Source: Austwickia chelonae
GTDB taxonomy: Bacteria > Actinomycetota > Actinomycetes > Actinomycetales > Dermatophilaceae
Direction of reading: 5' to 3'
Assembly: GCF_003391095.1 (NCBI RefSeq)
Contig: NZ_CP031447.1
Coordinates: 3,100,001 to 3,164,000 of the forward strand
Length of the DNA stretch: 64,000 nucleotides
Each line of letters starts with the position of its first letter. Positions within the stretch are counted from its first letter, which is position 1. The translations under genes were made by a program, and so were the position numbers. Shown here piece by piece: positions 25,453-33,687 of the stretch. Under the pieces are notes generated by a model. The model had not been told where the DNA came from. It was given only the letters and a program-made list of their open reading frames with translations, and did no database searches.

Positions 25453-26478
25453 GTGGAGAGCAGCCGCCCCCCTTGGGATACTCGCCCGTTGCGTCGTCAC
25501 CTGCGGTCGAACAGAGCTTCAGCAGTGGTGCTGAGCTGCCCTGATTCCTGTTCGCGACCGGAGCGAGCTGGTGCGGAGACGACCGGGGTGCCGTCGGCCG
25601 CTGCGGTGGAAGGTCGGGGCGGCGGCGTGGATGCCGTTGAGGAGACACCGGATCTTCCGGAGCGGACCATCCTGGTGAAAGCGCCTGTCTGTCTGGCGGA
25701 TGTCGAGCCGGCGGCGATCTTGGAGTGCCTGTCCATGACTGCGTTGACCGTGGTCGATGCCTGCGACCAGGGCGCCGCTTCCGGGCGGGGAGCAGTGCAG
25801 ACCGCCCGGGCGGCGGGTGCCGAGGTCTTGGCCGCGCCGGGTGCGGTGGCTGCCGGATGGTCGGGCCCTGTGGTGCGAGGGGATGCCGTTCCGGTGCCTC
25901 GGCGGGTGCTCCTGGGCCGGGCCGAGGAGTTGGAGGAGATGGTTTCCCGGCCGCAGGAGCGGTTGACTGCGGCGGTGCGGGCGCTGTGCCCGGGCCCGCC
26001 GACCGCAGCGTTGGCCGGCATGTCTGGTGATGCCTTGCGTCTTCAGGCGCCGGGGTGTCACGGTGACGGGCTGTGTGTCCGGGCGTGCCCGCAGGAGGCT
26101 TTGGCCCGTCGGGTCGACGGTGATGGGGCCCGTCGGTTCGTTCTCGTCCTTGATCCGGGGCTTTGCGACGGATGTGGGGAGTGTGTGCAGGCGTGTCCGC
26201 ACCGTGCGTTGCGCGATCTGGGGCAGTTGTCGTGGGCCGAGGTCCTGGCGGGTCCGATGGTCTTGCGTTCCGGGTTGATCGGTGACTGCGAGCGCTGTGG
26301 TGCTCCGGTGCGGGGCAGTCAGCCGCTGTGTCATGTCTGTGTGGAGCGGGATCGGGATCCTTTCGGGGTGTGTCCGCCTCCGGGATTCGTGCTTGATGAG
26401 CAGACCGGGGGGCTTCGGCGGGAGGGTGATGTTTCCGGGGTGGGTGCTGGGTGTTCTCCGGTGGGCTGGAGCGCGTAG
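25453..26478 (+). CDS. Di-cluster Fe-S protein of the molybdoenzyme operon
   Basis: The product has 341 residues from a GTG with GAGGACGG upstream, nine bases after the chaperone gene. Residues about 75-150 form an alpha/beta region with scattered Cys that loosely recalls the small MvhD/FlpD electron-carrier fold. Residues about 200-255 carry two [4Fe-4S] motifs (CHGDGLCVRACP and CDGCGECVQACP). Residues about 275-300 hold a CxxC...CxxC zinc-ribbon-like pair. There is no signal peptide, so it should stay in the cytoplasm. It may pass electrons to the reductase or help its assembly; neither is shown. I do not know a named family for the whole protein. Confidence 0.65.
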   Translation: MESSRPPWDTRPLRRHLRSNRASAVVLSCPDSCSRPERAGAETTGVPSAAAVEGRGGGVDAVEETPDLPERTILVKAPVCLADVEPAAILECLSMTALTVVDACDQGAASGRGAVQTARAAGAEVLAAPGAVAAGWSGPVVRGDAVPVPRRVLLGRAEELEEMVSRPQERLTAAVRALCPGPPTAALAGMSGDALRLQAPGCHGDGLCVRACPQEALARRVDGDGARRFVLVLDPGLCDGCGECVQACPHRALRDLGQLSWAEVLAGPMVLRSGLIGDCERCGAPVRGSQPLCHVCVERDRDPFGVCPPPGFVLDEQTGGLRREGDVSGVGAGCSPVGWSA

Positions 26479-26489
26479 CATCCGGCCGT

Positions 26490-26816
26490 ATGACGAATGC
26501 CGATGATGCCCGTATCTCTTTGGCCCAGGCGCAGAGTCTCCTTGAGGAGGCTGCGTCGGACGTTGATCGCCTGGACGAGGTTCTGAGTTGGTTGGCCATG
26601 GCGATCGAGCGGGTTCGCCGTCTTGACGAGTATCACCGTGGCCCGGGTCAGGATGATGTCGATGCTGTTCTGGCTGCTGATCCTGAGGCGATAACGCCGG
26701 CGGTGGCTGGGGAGGACGCGGTGTGGGAGTGTGTCACCGAGTTCGATGAGCGGATGTTGCGGCTGTTGCGGGTGGTGACGGCTCAGGTGACTTCGCGGTT
26801 GGACGATGCGCGCTGA
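26490..26816 (+). CDS. Small helical protein, possibly DUF4298
   Basis: This is a 108-residue acidic helical protein. The pattern of heptad-like leucines (LAQAQSLLEEAASDVDRLDE), a tyrosine at the domain centre, and GEDAVWE followed by a further helix resembles DUF4298, whose role is unknown. The ATG has no Shine-Dalgarno; TAGCAT at 26476-26481 could be a -10 box giving a leaderless message. It lies 11 bases after the Fe-S gene and converges on the histidine kinases. Confidence 0.55.
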   Translation: MTNADDARISLAQAQSLLEEAASDVDRLDEVLSWLAMAIERVRRLDEYHRGPGQDDVDAVLAADPEAITPAVAGEDAVWECVTEFDERMLRLLRVVTAQVTSRLDDAR

Positions 26817-26833
26817 GGTAGGGCCGTCTGGGG

Positions 26834-28966
26834 TCAGCTGACCAGGGCCAGTCCTTGTGGGAGGGTGAATTCGAAGGTTGCCCCGCCCCATTCGTTGCGG
26901 TAGGCGCGGATTCTGCCGTGGTGTCTGGCCACGATGGAGTGGCACATGGCCAGGCCCAGCCCGGTGCCTTGTTGGTCGGCTGCGCCTTTGGCGGTGCGTC
27001 CGAAGCGGGTGAAGATCACTGCGGCATCCTCTTCATCAACACCGATTCCTTTGTCTTCAACTAAAATTCGTACCCATCCGGGTGATCCGGCCGGGCAGGA
27101 GCGCACCCTCACCCAGGCCGGCTCGTCCGGTCGGGCGTATTTCACCGCATTGCCCACCAGGTTTCCCATGAGTCGACGCACCAAGGTCGGGTCGGCATGC
27201 ACCACGGCGTCGGTGTCCACTTCGATGTGCACCCCTTCCCGATGGTGGTACGACAAGGCGATCTCCCGGGTGACCTCCGCAAGGGACAAGTCGCTGATCT
27301 GCAGGACTCCTTCCCGGGCGACCGTGTACGCCAAGCAGTCGTCGATGATGTTCCCCATCTGCTGCCCGGCCGACAGCGCCCGGGCCAGTGCGCGTCGTCC
27401 CGCCCGGATGTCGTCGTCCGCCTCGATGTCCGCGGTGTCCATCCACAGGGCCACCGCTGCCAATGGTCCTTTCAGGTCGTGGGCCACCGTCCCGGCGAAA
27501 GCCTCCAGTTCCTGTTCTCGGGCCTGCTCGGCGGTGACATCCCGCAGCAGGATCAGCCGAAGCTGTTTCCGCCGATGTTCCAACATCCGATGGGTCGCCG
27601 CGACCCTCTGTTCAGCGCCGCCGACGTCTTTCTGCCCGGTGTCCGCGCCTACCCGGGATGATCCTGTCGTCGACACCACCAGGTGCGAGGACTCCTCCGG
27701 CCCGGTGTCCAGCCACTTGCGGAATTCGCCGACGTCGATCAGGTGACCGGCTCCGTCCCGGACGGCGAAGGCCGCCAGCCACCGCTCTTCCGCCGGGAGA
27801 TCCGTGTCCACGCTCGTCGGCGGCGCCCCCAGCAGGGAGCGTGCCGACGGATTGGACAACACCACCTCGCCTTCACCGTCGATGAGGAGCACCCCGTCGT
27901 CCATCGAGGAGAGCACCGCATCGAGCAGGATGTTCTGAGCGTTCTCCTCTTTCGCGGCCTCGGCCAGGCGCTCGGCCAGACGGGCGTGGGATTCCCGGTA
28001 GCCGACGAGGAAACAGCCCAGGACAGCTCCTGCCACGTACAGCAGTTGGGTCGCCGCGGTGGGCATGATCTCCGAGGTCGGCGCATTGTCGTCGACCAGG
28101 GCGAGTTTCAGGCTGTGCGAGAACAGGGGCAGAAGCAGAAGTGTGGCTGCGGCTCGGCGAGGGGTCAGCGTCAGCCCGATGAGCAGCGCGGGGACGAAGA
28201 GGAGCCATTTGATGGGCTGTTCGAACTCGATGGTCAGCAGGACCAGGCAAGCTGTGGAGGCTATCGCGGTGACCGGCAGGAGCATCGGGTAGTAGATGGA
28301 ACTTGCGATGCGCAGCGGGTGAACAGCGGCGAAGGCGAGGAGCCCCCCGTAGAGCAGCGTCAGCTGCACCAGCGTCGCCCACCACACCGCCAACTCGGTG
28401 TCATGCGGTCCGCCCAGATCGATACCGGGCAGCGCCCCGATGTAGACGGCGGCCCATGAGGAGACCGTCGTCAATGAGGTGAAGAGCATGACGTCGCGTG
28501 GCGCGAGCGGAAACCACTCGTCGCCCTGACGCCATCGTTGATAAGCGGCCAGGAGTAGTGAGTAGAGCACCAATGAACTCGTCGACGTCCACAACAGCGG
28601 AAGAAATGGCAGATGGAAGGCCAGTCCACCCCCGACAGCAGTGACCCAGAGGAAAAGGTAGGTTCCCCACCACAACCGGCGGTCGTGCGTCAACATCGTT
28701 GCCGCGCTCCGAGGTCTCGTCCGCTGTTCCGGTCGGCCCGCCGTGCTGCGACGTTGCGGCCACACCAAGGAGAGCAAGGCCAGCTGGGCCGGCGGCAGGG
28801 TCCAGGACAAGGAGACCCGTTCGGCTTCGTCGTAGACCGCGAAACTCCACACCAGGCTGAACAGGTAGACGACGACCACGCACAGGTAGGCCTGCCGGAA
28901 GGACATGCCGAAGGCCCGACGGCCTGGGGGCCTGCCCTCAGCCGGTGGCGGAGATGTCCAGGACAT
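26834..28966 (-). CDS. Membrane histidine kinase (intact)
   Basis: The 710-residue sensor kinase has about eight hydrophobic segments in residues 20-310, a PAS-like region near 345-440, and a dimerisation/phospho-acceptor helix with AGTVAHDLKGPL (His496). A complete HATPase domain follows: N box GNLVGNAVKYA, G1 DKGIGV, G2 GTGLGLAM. The ATG at 28966 overlaps the stop of the upstream paralogue (TGATG), so the longer frame is rejected. No response regulator is adjacent. Its neighbour on the other side is the molybdoenzyme operon, which may be a target by position only. It is a paralogue of the upstream kinase. Confidence 0.85.
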   Translation of the reverse strand: MSWTSPPPAEGRPPGRRAFGMSFRQAYLCVVVVYLFSLVWSFAVYDEAERVSLSWTLPPAQLALLSLVWPQRRSTAGRPEQRTRPRSAATMLTHDRRLWWGTYLFLWVTAVGGGLAFHLPFLPLLWTSTSSLVLYSLLLAAYQRWRQGDEWFPLAPRDVMLFTSLTTVSSWAAVYIGALPGIDLGGPHDTELAVWWATLVQLTLLYGGLLAFAAVHPLRIASSIYYPMLLPVTAIASTACLVLLTIEFEQPIKWLLFVPALLIGLTLTPRRAAATLLLLPLFSHSLKLALVDDNAPTSEIMPTAATQLLYVAGAVLGCFLVGYRESHARLAERLAEAAKEENAQNILLDAVLSSMDDGVLLIDGEGEVVLSNPSARSLLGAPPTSVDTDLPAEERWLAAFAVRDGAGHLIDVGEFRKWLDTGPEESSHLVVSTTGSSRVGADTGQKDVGGAEQRVAATHRMLEHRRKQLRLILLRDVTAEQAREQELEAFAGTVAHDLKGPLAAVALWMDTADIEADDDIRAGRRALARALSAGQQMGNIIDDCLAYTVAREGVLQISDLSLAEVTREIALSYHHREGVHIEVDTDAVVHADPTLVRRLMGNLVGNAVKYARPDEPAWVRVRSCPAGSPGWVRILVEDKGIGVDEEDAAVIFTRFGRTAKGAADQQGTGLGLAMCHSIVARHHGRIRAYRNEWGGATFEFTLPQGLALVS

Positions 28967-31047
28967 CACGGCTGCGTCACCGCGACCTGGGGGGCGTCCG
29001 CCGGCGCAGCAGGCAGGGTGAAGGCAATGGTCGTTCCGCCCCATTCGTTGTCGGTAGCAGCGATCCGGCCTCCGTGGCGGGTCACGATCGCCCGGCACAG
29101 CGCCAGCCCGAGTCCGACGCCTGACGTCTCGGTCCCGGCGGAGAGCAGCTCCCGTCCGGCCTGACTCAAACCGATTCCTCGGTCGGCGATGCTGATCTCG
29201 ACCATGTCCGGGCCGGCCGGCCGACTCGTCACTCGGATGAACGGAGCCTGTTCGTCCCTGACGAATTTCACGCTGTTGCTGATCAGATTCGACAACAGTT
29301 GTCGGGTCAGCGCCGCGTCGGCGTGCACGGGGTGGGGTGCGTCCACCTCGAAGACCGCCCGATGTGTGTCCGAGTCGTAGATCGTCGCGATCTCCTGCAC
29401 CATCTGCTCGATCGGCACCTCGGCGAGGTTCAGTTCTCCGGAGTGGCTGACGGTGTAGGCGAGGTAGTCGTCGATCAGGGCTCTCATCTGGGCAACCGCA
29501 GTGTGCGCGCGTTCCAGGGCGTGTCGCCCCGCGTCGGCGTCGGCTCCTGCCAGGTCTGCGTCAGCGGTCTGCATCCATCCTGTCAGCGCGCTCAACGGTC
29601 CTTTCAGGTCGCGGGCGACTGTTCCGGCGAAGGACTCCAACTCACGTTGGTGGTCATGCCGTGATGTGACATCGCGGAAGAGCCACAGCGTGAAGGGCAC
29701 CCCCCGCATGACCAGGTCTTGGGTGGACACGGCCAGACGACGTACCGAGCCCTGTTCATCGCTGATCGTCAGCGGAATGCGACGCATCGTCCCCGGGACC
29801 GGTCTGATCAGGCGCGCATAGTCGCGAGGTGTCAGGTCCTGGTCGCGGTCGGCGAGCTGCAAACGTAGACGACGGGCCCAGTCCAAGGTGACCTTGCTGG
29901 GTGGTTCCTGACCGAGCAGTTGGGTCAAGGCGGCATTGCTGCGCACGACGACGCCCTGTTCACCGGTGATCAGCAGGCCGTCCGACATCGACTCCAGGAT
30001 GGCGTCGCTGATCTCCCGTTGGGAGCGTTCCACATCAGAATATTGAGCTGTCGCCAAAGACAGCGCGGACTCCCCGATCCGGAAAACGACGATGAGCATC
30101 GAGACATTGCTCGCGAAGCCGAGGAGCAGGTCGAGGGATGCCTCCGGACGGACGACTCCGAAGAGTGGTGCCGCGTTCACCGGCGGATAGGGCAGGAGGG
30201 CGACCAGGAAGGCCACGGAGAGGGTCACCCAGATGACACACCTCGGCGTCATCAAAGCCCCTGCGACGGCCAATGGCACGAGGTACTGCCAGCTCAACGG
30301 CTGTTGCGGCCAGATGTACGGGGATGCCAGAGCAAAGGTTGTCCCGGCGATGAAGAAAGGCCACCACCGGAGCCGCAACGGTGTGAGCAGTGAGGGCATT
30401 CCTTGGAAATACAGCGGCAGGACGCAGTTCGCAGCGACGGCCAGCGAAGCAAAACCACGGGAATAGGCCCAGATGTCGACCTCGGAGATGAAGGCAGCGG
30501 GGTCTTCCTCATGCGGGAATCCACCCAGAAGGAGGGTCACTATCGGAGCCAGACTGACCGCGGTCATCAACCACAACGATTCACCGACGTCCCGGGGAAA
30601 CCATGACTCGCCCAGCCCGCGGAAACGGTAGAGGGTGACGGCGGTCAGCGCTCCCAGCGCATTGGCCAGGATGACTTTCGTCAAGGTGAGCGGGCTGACG
30701 ACCGGCGCCCAACCAGCCACGAAGCAAAGGGCTGCACCACCCGAGAATCCAGCGGTGACCTGCGCATATCGTGACCACAACGTGCGATTCCGCAGGCCTT
30801 TGCCATCCCAGGCGCAGGCTGCTTCGACGAAGAACACCGCGTGGAGGATCCACCACGAGGACAGCCCGGTGCTCTCTCGGACGAAGGCGAAACCACCGAT
30901 TCCGGCCAGTACTGCCGCCACGATTCGTGCGGTGGTCGCGATGTGCGGGCGGGCGGTGTTCACCGCGACCGGCATGACCGTCCGAGGAGAGATGTCCGCA
31001 GCAGAGATGCGATGCTGGACGCCCCACTCCGTGATGTCACCCGGCAT
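28966..31047 (-). CDS. Membrane histidine-kinase paralogue lacking the phospho-acceptor histidine
   Basis: The 693-residue protein has the same layout as the downstream kinase: multiple N-terminal membrane helices, a PAS-like region, a helical dimerisation domain and HATPase. The dimerisation motif reads AGTVARDLKGPL, so Arg479 (codon at 29611-29613) stands where the partner has His. The ATP-binding motifs look intact (N box SNLISNSVKF, G1 DRGIGL, G2 GVGLGLAL). Autophosphorylation on the usual residue is therefore impossible; it could still bind ATP and act in trans on, or regulate, the partner kinase, with which it is coupled by a TGATG overlap. The start is uncertain: 31047 has a weak AAGAG, and 30975 is an alternative. 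Confidence 0.8.
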   Translation of the reverse strand: MPGDITEWGVQHRISAADISPRTVMPVAVNTARPHIATTARIVAAVLAGIGGFAFVRESTGLSSWWILHAVFFVEAACAWDGKGLRNRTLWSRYAQVTAGFSGGAALCFVAGWAPVVSPLTLTKVILANALGALTAVTLYRFRGLGESWFPRDVGESLWLMTAVSLAPIVTLLLGGFPHEEDPAAFISEVDIWAYSRGFASLAVAANCVLPLYFQGMPSLLTPLRLRWWPFFIAGTTFALASPYIWPQQPLSWQYLVPLAVAGALMTPRCVIWVTLSVAFLVALLPYPPVNAAPLFGVVRPEASLDLLLGFASNVSMLIVVFRIGESALSLATAQYSDVERSQREISDAILESMSDGLLITGEQGVVVRSNAALTQLLGQEPPSKVTLDWARRLRLQLADRDQDLTPRDYARLIRPVPGTMRRIPLTISDEQGSVRRLAVSTQDLVMRGVPFTLWLFRDVTSRHDHQRELESFAGTVARDLKGPLSALTGWMQTADADLAGADADAGRHALERAHTAVAQMRALIDDYLAYTVSHSGELNLAEVPIEQMVQEIATIYDSDTHRAVFEVDAPHPVHADAALTRQLLSNLISNSVKFVRDEQAPFIRVTSRPAGPDMVEISIADRGIGLSQAGRELLSAGTETSGVGLGLALCRAIVTRHGGRIAATDNEWGGTTIAFTLPAAPADAPQVAVTQP

Positions 31048-31293
31048 ACGTGCACTCTTGGCACGCTGGACCACGCGCTCCACCTCCCCCTGTGTTCGCC
31101 CGTCACATCGGCTGTCCGGCGAACGCTTTGAGCTCTCGGAAGGGGCGAGCTGCTCGCCGACGCCATGAGCGGTGGAAGAGGCGTGGGACAACTGGACGTG
31201 ACGGATATCGCACGAGCCGTCGAATAGCCCTTACCTTGGTCTACGTCTATCCCGGCGCCACTGTTGCCGGTCGTGTTCTTCCGGGAGGTTGCT
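31048..31293. other. Divergent intergenic region
   Basis: This stretch lies between the kinase pair and the rightward SMP-30 gene. If the kinase starts further upstream (up to 31191), part of it is coding. It must hold both promoters; a T/A-richer patch near 31228-31262 could serve the SMP-30 gene, but no clear boxes are called. Confidence 0.3.
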
Positions 31294-32139
31294 GTGCGTG
31301 CAGAACGCATCACCGATGTCATCGCTTATCACATGGAAGGTCCCTGTTGGTGGCCTGCTTGGGGTGGGCTACGTTGCGTCGACATGTTGGACGGCGAGAT
31401 CATCTCGATCAATATGTCGGGCCGCTCCAGCCGTCAGAAGGTCGACCGGGTGGCGGCTTGTGTCCGCCCGCGGGAACGCGGCGGGATGATCGTCGCCGTG
31501 GAACGTGGTTTCGCTCTCGTCGACGGTGATGGCACCCTGACCCGGCTGCCCAGCATCTGGGAGGATCCGGGGCTGCGGATGAACGAGGGGGCGTGCGCAC
31601 CCGACGGGAGTATGTACGCAGGTCAGATGGCCTATGACAGAACAAAAGGCGCGGCCTCGATGTTCCGGATCACCCCGGAGCGCAAGGTCACCCAGGTGCT
31701 TGACGGCCTGACGATCAGCAATGGCCTCGACTGGTCGCCCGATGGCTCTTTGGCCTACTACGTCGACACCGACACCTGCCGGATCGACGTCTTCGACTGG
31801 ACTGCCGAGGGCGGGCTGAGCGAACGACGTCCTTTCGTGAACATCCCCGATGGCGGACGTCCTGACGGACTCGTCGTCGACGCCGAGGGCGGGGTGTGGA
31901 CGGCCATCGCGAATGGTGGCCGGGTCGAGCATTACACGTCGTCGGGCGAATTGGCCGAGGTGATCGAGGTCGGGGCCCGCAAGGTGACGGCGTGCACCTT
32001 CGGTGGTGATGATCTGGACCAGTTGTTCATCACGACATCGCGGGAGCGGGTCCCTGAAGGTGAGGACCCGCAGGCGGGTTCTTTGTTCATGGTGAAGCCG
32101 GGTGTGACCGGCAAGTTGCCGGGGGTCTTCGCCGGCTGA
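31294..32139 (+). CDS. SMP-30/gluconolactonase-family hydrolase
   Basis: The 281-residue beta-propeller enzyme is of the SMP-30/LRE family, which hydrolyses sugar lactones or organophosphates with a bound divalent metal. The likely metal ligands are visible: Glu15 in the HMEGPCWW segment, Asn in TISNGLDWSPDG and Asp in GGRPDGLVVD. The GTG at 31294 has CGGGAGG seven bases upstream and leads straight into the family N-terminus; the frame extends ten codons further left without a ribosome binding site. No sugar pathway is adjacent, so the substrate is unknown. Confidence 0.85.
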   Translation: MRAERITDVIAYHMEGPCWWPAWGGLRCVDMLDGEIISINMSGRSSRQKVDRVAACVRPRERGGMIVAVERGFALVDGDGTLTRLPSIWEDPGLRMNEGACAPDGSMYAGQMAYDRTKGAASMFRITPERKVTQVLDGLTISNGLDWSPDGSLAYYVDTDTCRIDVFDWTAEGGLSERRPFVNIPDGGRPDGLVVDAEGGVWTAIANGGRVEHYTSSGELAEVIEVGARKVTACTFGGDDLDQLFITTSRERVPEGEDPQAGSLFMVKPGVTGKLPGVFAG

Positions 32140-32155
32140 GTCGAGGGTACGCAGC

Positions 32156-32194
32156 AGAGGACGGGACCCGATGTCTGTCCGGGTCCCGTCCTCT
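32156..32194. terminator. Bidirectional terminator after the SMP-30 gene
   Basis: A 15-bp perfect stem (32156-32170 with 32180-32194) has a nine-base loop, 17 bases after the SMP-30 stop. The next gene converges on it from the right. Confidence 0.8.
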
Positions 32195-32311
32195 TCGTCC
32201 CTCGACTGCCACCTGTCGTGGGACGGTGAACCCGCTGCGACCGGTGCCCCTGTGCGCCGGGAGCGGGTTCGTGACGTCGGCTCCCCCTCCGAGGGTCGAC
32301 GTCACGCCTGG

Positions 32312-32545
32312 TCACAGAGAGAGGATCTCGGCTTCCAGCCGGGCAAGTCCGGCGAGCCGGGCTGCCAGTTGGGCGCTTTCCTCACGGAGTGCGTCGACGA
32401 TCCGCAGGTCGTCGACGGTGATGTCGACAGGTATCGGCGTACTGGTGGTGAGCGGCGAGTCCGGTGTTTTTCCTTTCCCGGTGATGGACACCAGTGCCAG
32501 GGCTACGCGTTCGGGACGCCCTGGTCGGTGTACGGCGATCGACAT
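32312..32545 (-). CDS. Small hypothetical protein with C-terminal coiled coil
   Basis: The product has 77 residues, with a basic N-terminal half and a C-terminal amphipathic helix of about 30 residues rich in Leu/Ala/Glu. The ATG at 32545 has GGGGAG four to five bases upstream, which is the main support. I recognise no family. Its 3' end faces the terminator at 32156-32194. Confidence 0.5.
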   Translation of the reverse strand: MSIAVHRPGRPERVALALVSITGKGKTPDSPLTTSTPIPVDITVDDLRIVDALREESAQLAARLAGLARLEAEILSL

Positions 32546-32707
32546 GTGCTCCCCCGTGATCTGCTGACGTGAACTTTCGGTAGCAGTTGTTTCGGCTGGT
32601 CGGAGGGTCGGTTGAGGAAAATTTGGTCGTTCGTACCGGTGAGCTCCGGGGCGTCGGCGGGGGCAGGGTGTCCGCTTGTTCTCCCGGGCGGGCAGAGGCC
32701 CTGACGG
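32546..32707. other. Short intergenic stretch
   Basis: No gene is supported here. It lies between two leftward genes and probably holds the promoter of the small coiled-coil protein. Confidence 0.3.
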
Positions 32708-33343
32708 TCAGGGGATCTGAGGGGGTGTGCTGCGGCGGGCGAGTGGTTCGGCGAGGGCTCTGCCGAGTTTGCTGGGCATCTCGGCCAGGCTGAGTCCGCT
32801 GTTCAGGAGTGCCTCGGTGATCAGGTCGAAGTCCTGGGGGGTCCCTGCGGGCCCGAGTTCGAGTTCGATCTCTCGCCATCGGCTGTCGCCGGGGTCGATG
32901 AGGAGGGTGTTCTCCACGGCGTCGTCGACGATCTCGGCGATGGGTCCGCCTTGAGCGTCGAGGAGTTCTCGACGGGTGCGGAGGGTCTTCAGAACGGTGA
33001 CGGGGATGAGTGTTTCGCCGTTGGTCAGGTGGGCGACGTGGGCGATGAGGGCGGGGGGGATGTCGGTCGGGTCGTCTCCGAGGGGTTCGTGGATCTCTCG
33101 GCGGGTGTCGCCCTTGCGGGGGAGTTTGAGATGCCAGCCTGCGTCGAGGCCGCCGAGGCGATGTCGCAGGGTGTGGCGGGCGCGGAGCAGCGTCAGGTCC
33201 GGGGTGTCGAAGTAGGTGGCGGTCTGGGTGAAGCTGCGGGGGTCGGTGATGTGTTGGGTGGCGCCGACGCCGATGAGGTGGGGGAAGGTCCAGGTGTCGG
33301 GTACGTCGAAGGTGCGTTCGGTTTCGTCCTGTGCGGTCGCCAT
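32708..33343 (-). CDS. CYTH-domain protein
   Basis: The 211-residue protein is essentially one CYTH domain, a tunnel-shaped fold that binds triphosphates or polyphosphate (adenylate cyclase class IV, thiamine triphosphatase, inorganic triphosphatase). The N-terminal signature appears as ETERTF, so the usual final Lys of ExExK is Thr. Basic and acidic residues expected inside the tunnel follow (RHTLRHRLGG, LKLPRKGDTRREIHEPL). Many actinobacterial homologues carry a C-terminal CHAD domain; this one lacks it. The ATG at 33343 fits the domain start; a start 12 codons earlier is possible. The reaction is not predictable. Confidence 0.8.
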   Translation of the reverse strand: MATAQDETERTFDVPDTWTFPHLIGVGATQHITDPRSFTQTATYFDTPDLTLLRARHTLRHRLGGLDAGWHLKLPRKGDTRREIHEPLGDDPTDIPPALIAHVAHLTNGETLIPVTVLKTLRTRRELLDAQGGPIAEIVDDAVENTLLIDPGDSRWREIELELGPAGTPQDFDLITEALLNSGLSLAEMPSKLGRALAEPLARRSTPPQIP

Positions 33344-33687
33344 GGAGGTGATTCTTCCCGAGGGCTGTCGAAGATGCACAACCCAAGTAATTTATGCTTT
33401 CGTTATCTTTTATTCATCTTAAAGAAAACTATGAACGTGGCCCTGAAGGATCAGAAGCAGTGGTCCAAGAATATGCCGGTGAGGTCCATCACAGGTATGC
33501 GGCACGGGGTTGCCAGGCGCCTCAACCTGAAGCGATAGTCGCTGTTACCGACGAGTAAGCGCCGCGTGAGACACCGACCCCTCGGGGGTGCGACCGGCGA
33601 CATTCAGGCGACCCTCCAGCCATAGACCGGCCATTTATCACCACCCGGCGCAGACCGCCGCAGCGACGACTAAGGGGTACACCAAAG
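33344..33687. other. AT-rich divergent promoter region before fadE5
   Basis: About 340 bases lie between the leftward CYTH gene and the rightward acyl-CoA dehydrogenase gene. The part at 33375-33435 is strikingly AT-rich for this genome (runs such as TTATCTTTTATTC) and is a good place for promoters. No open frame in it has supporting features. Confidence 0.45.

Noticed and set aside
24788-26599. Leftward open frame (603 codons) across the chaperone and Fe-S genes
   Set aside because: Pro/Arg/His-rich nonsense composition, antisense to two well-supported genes.
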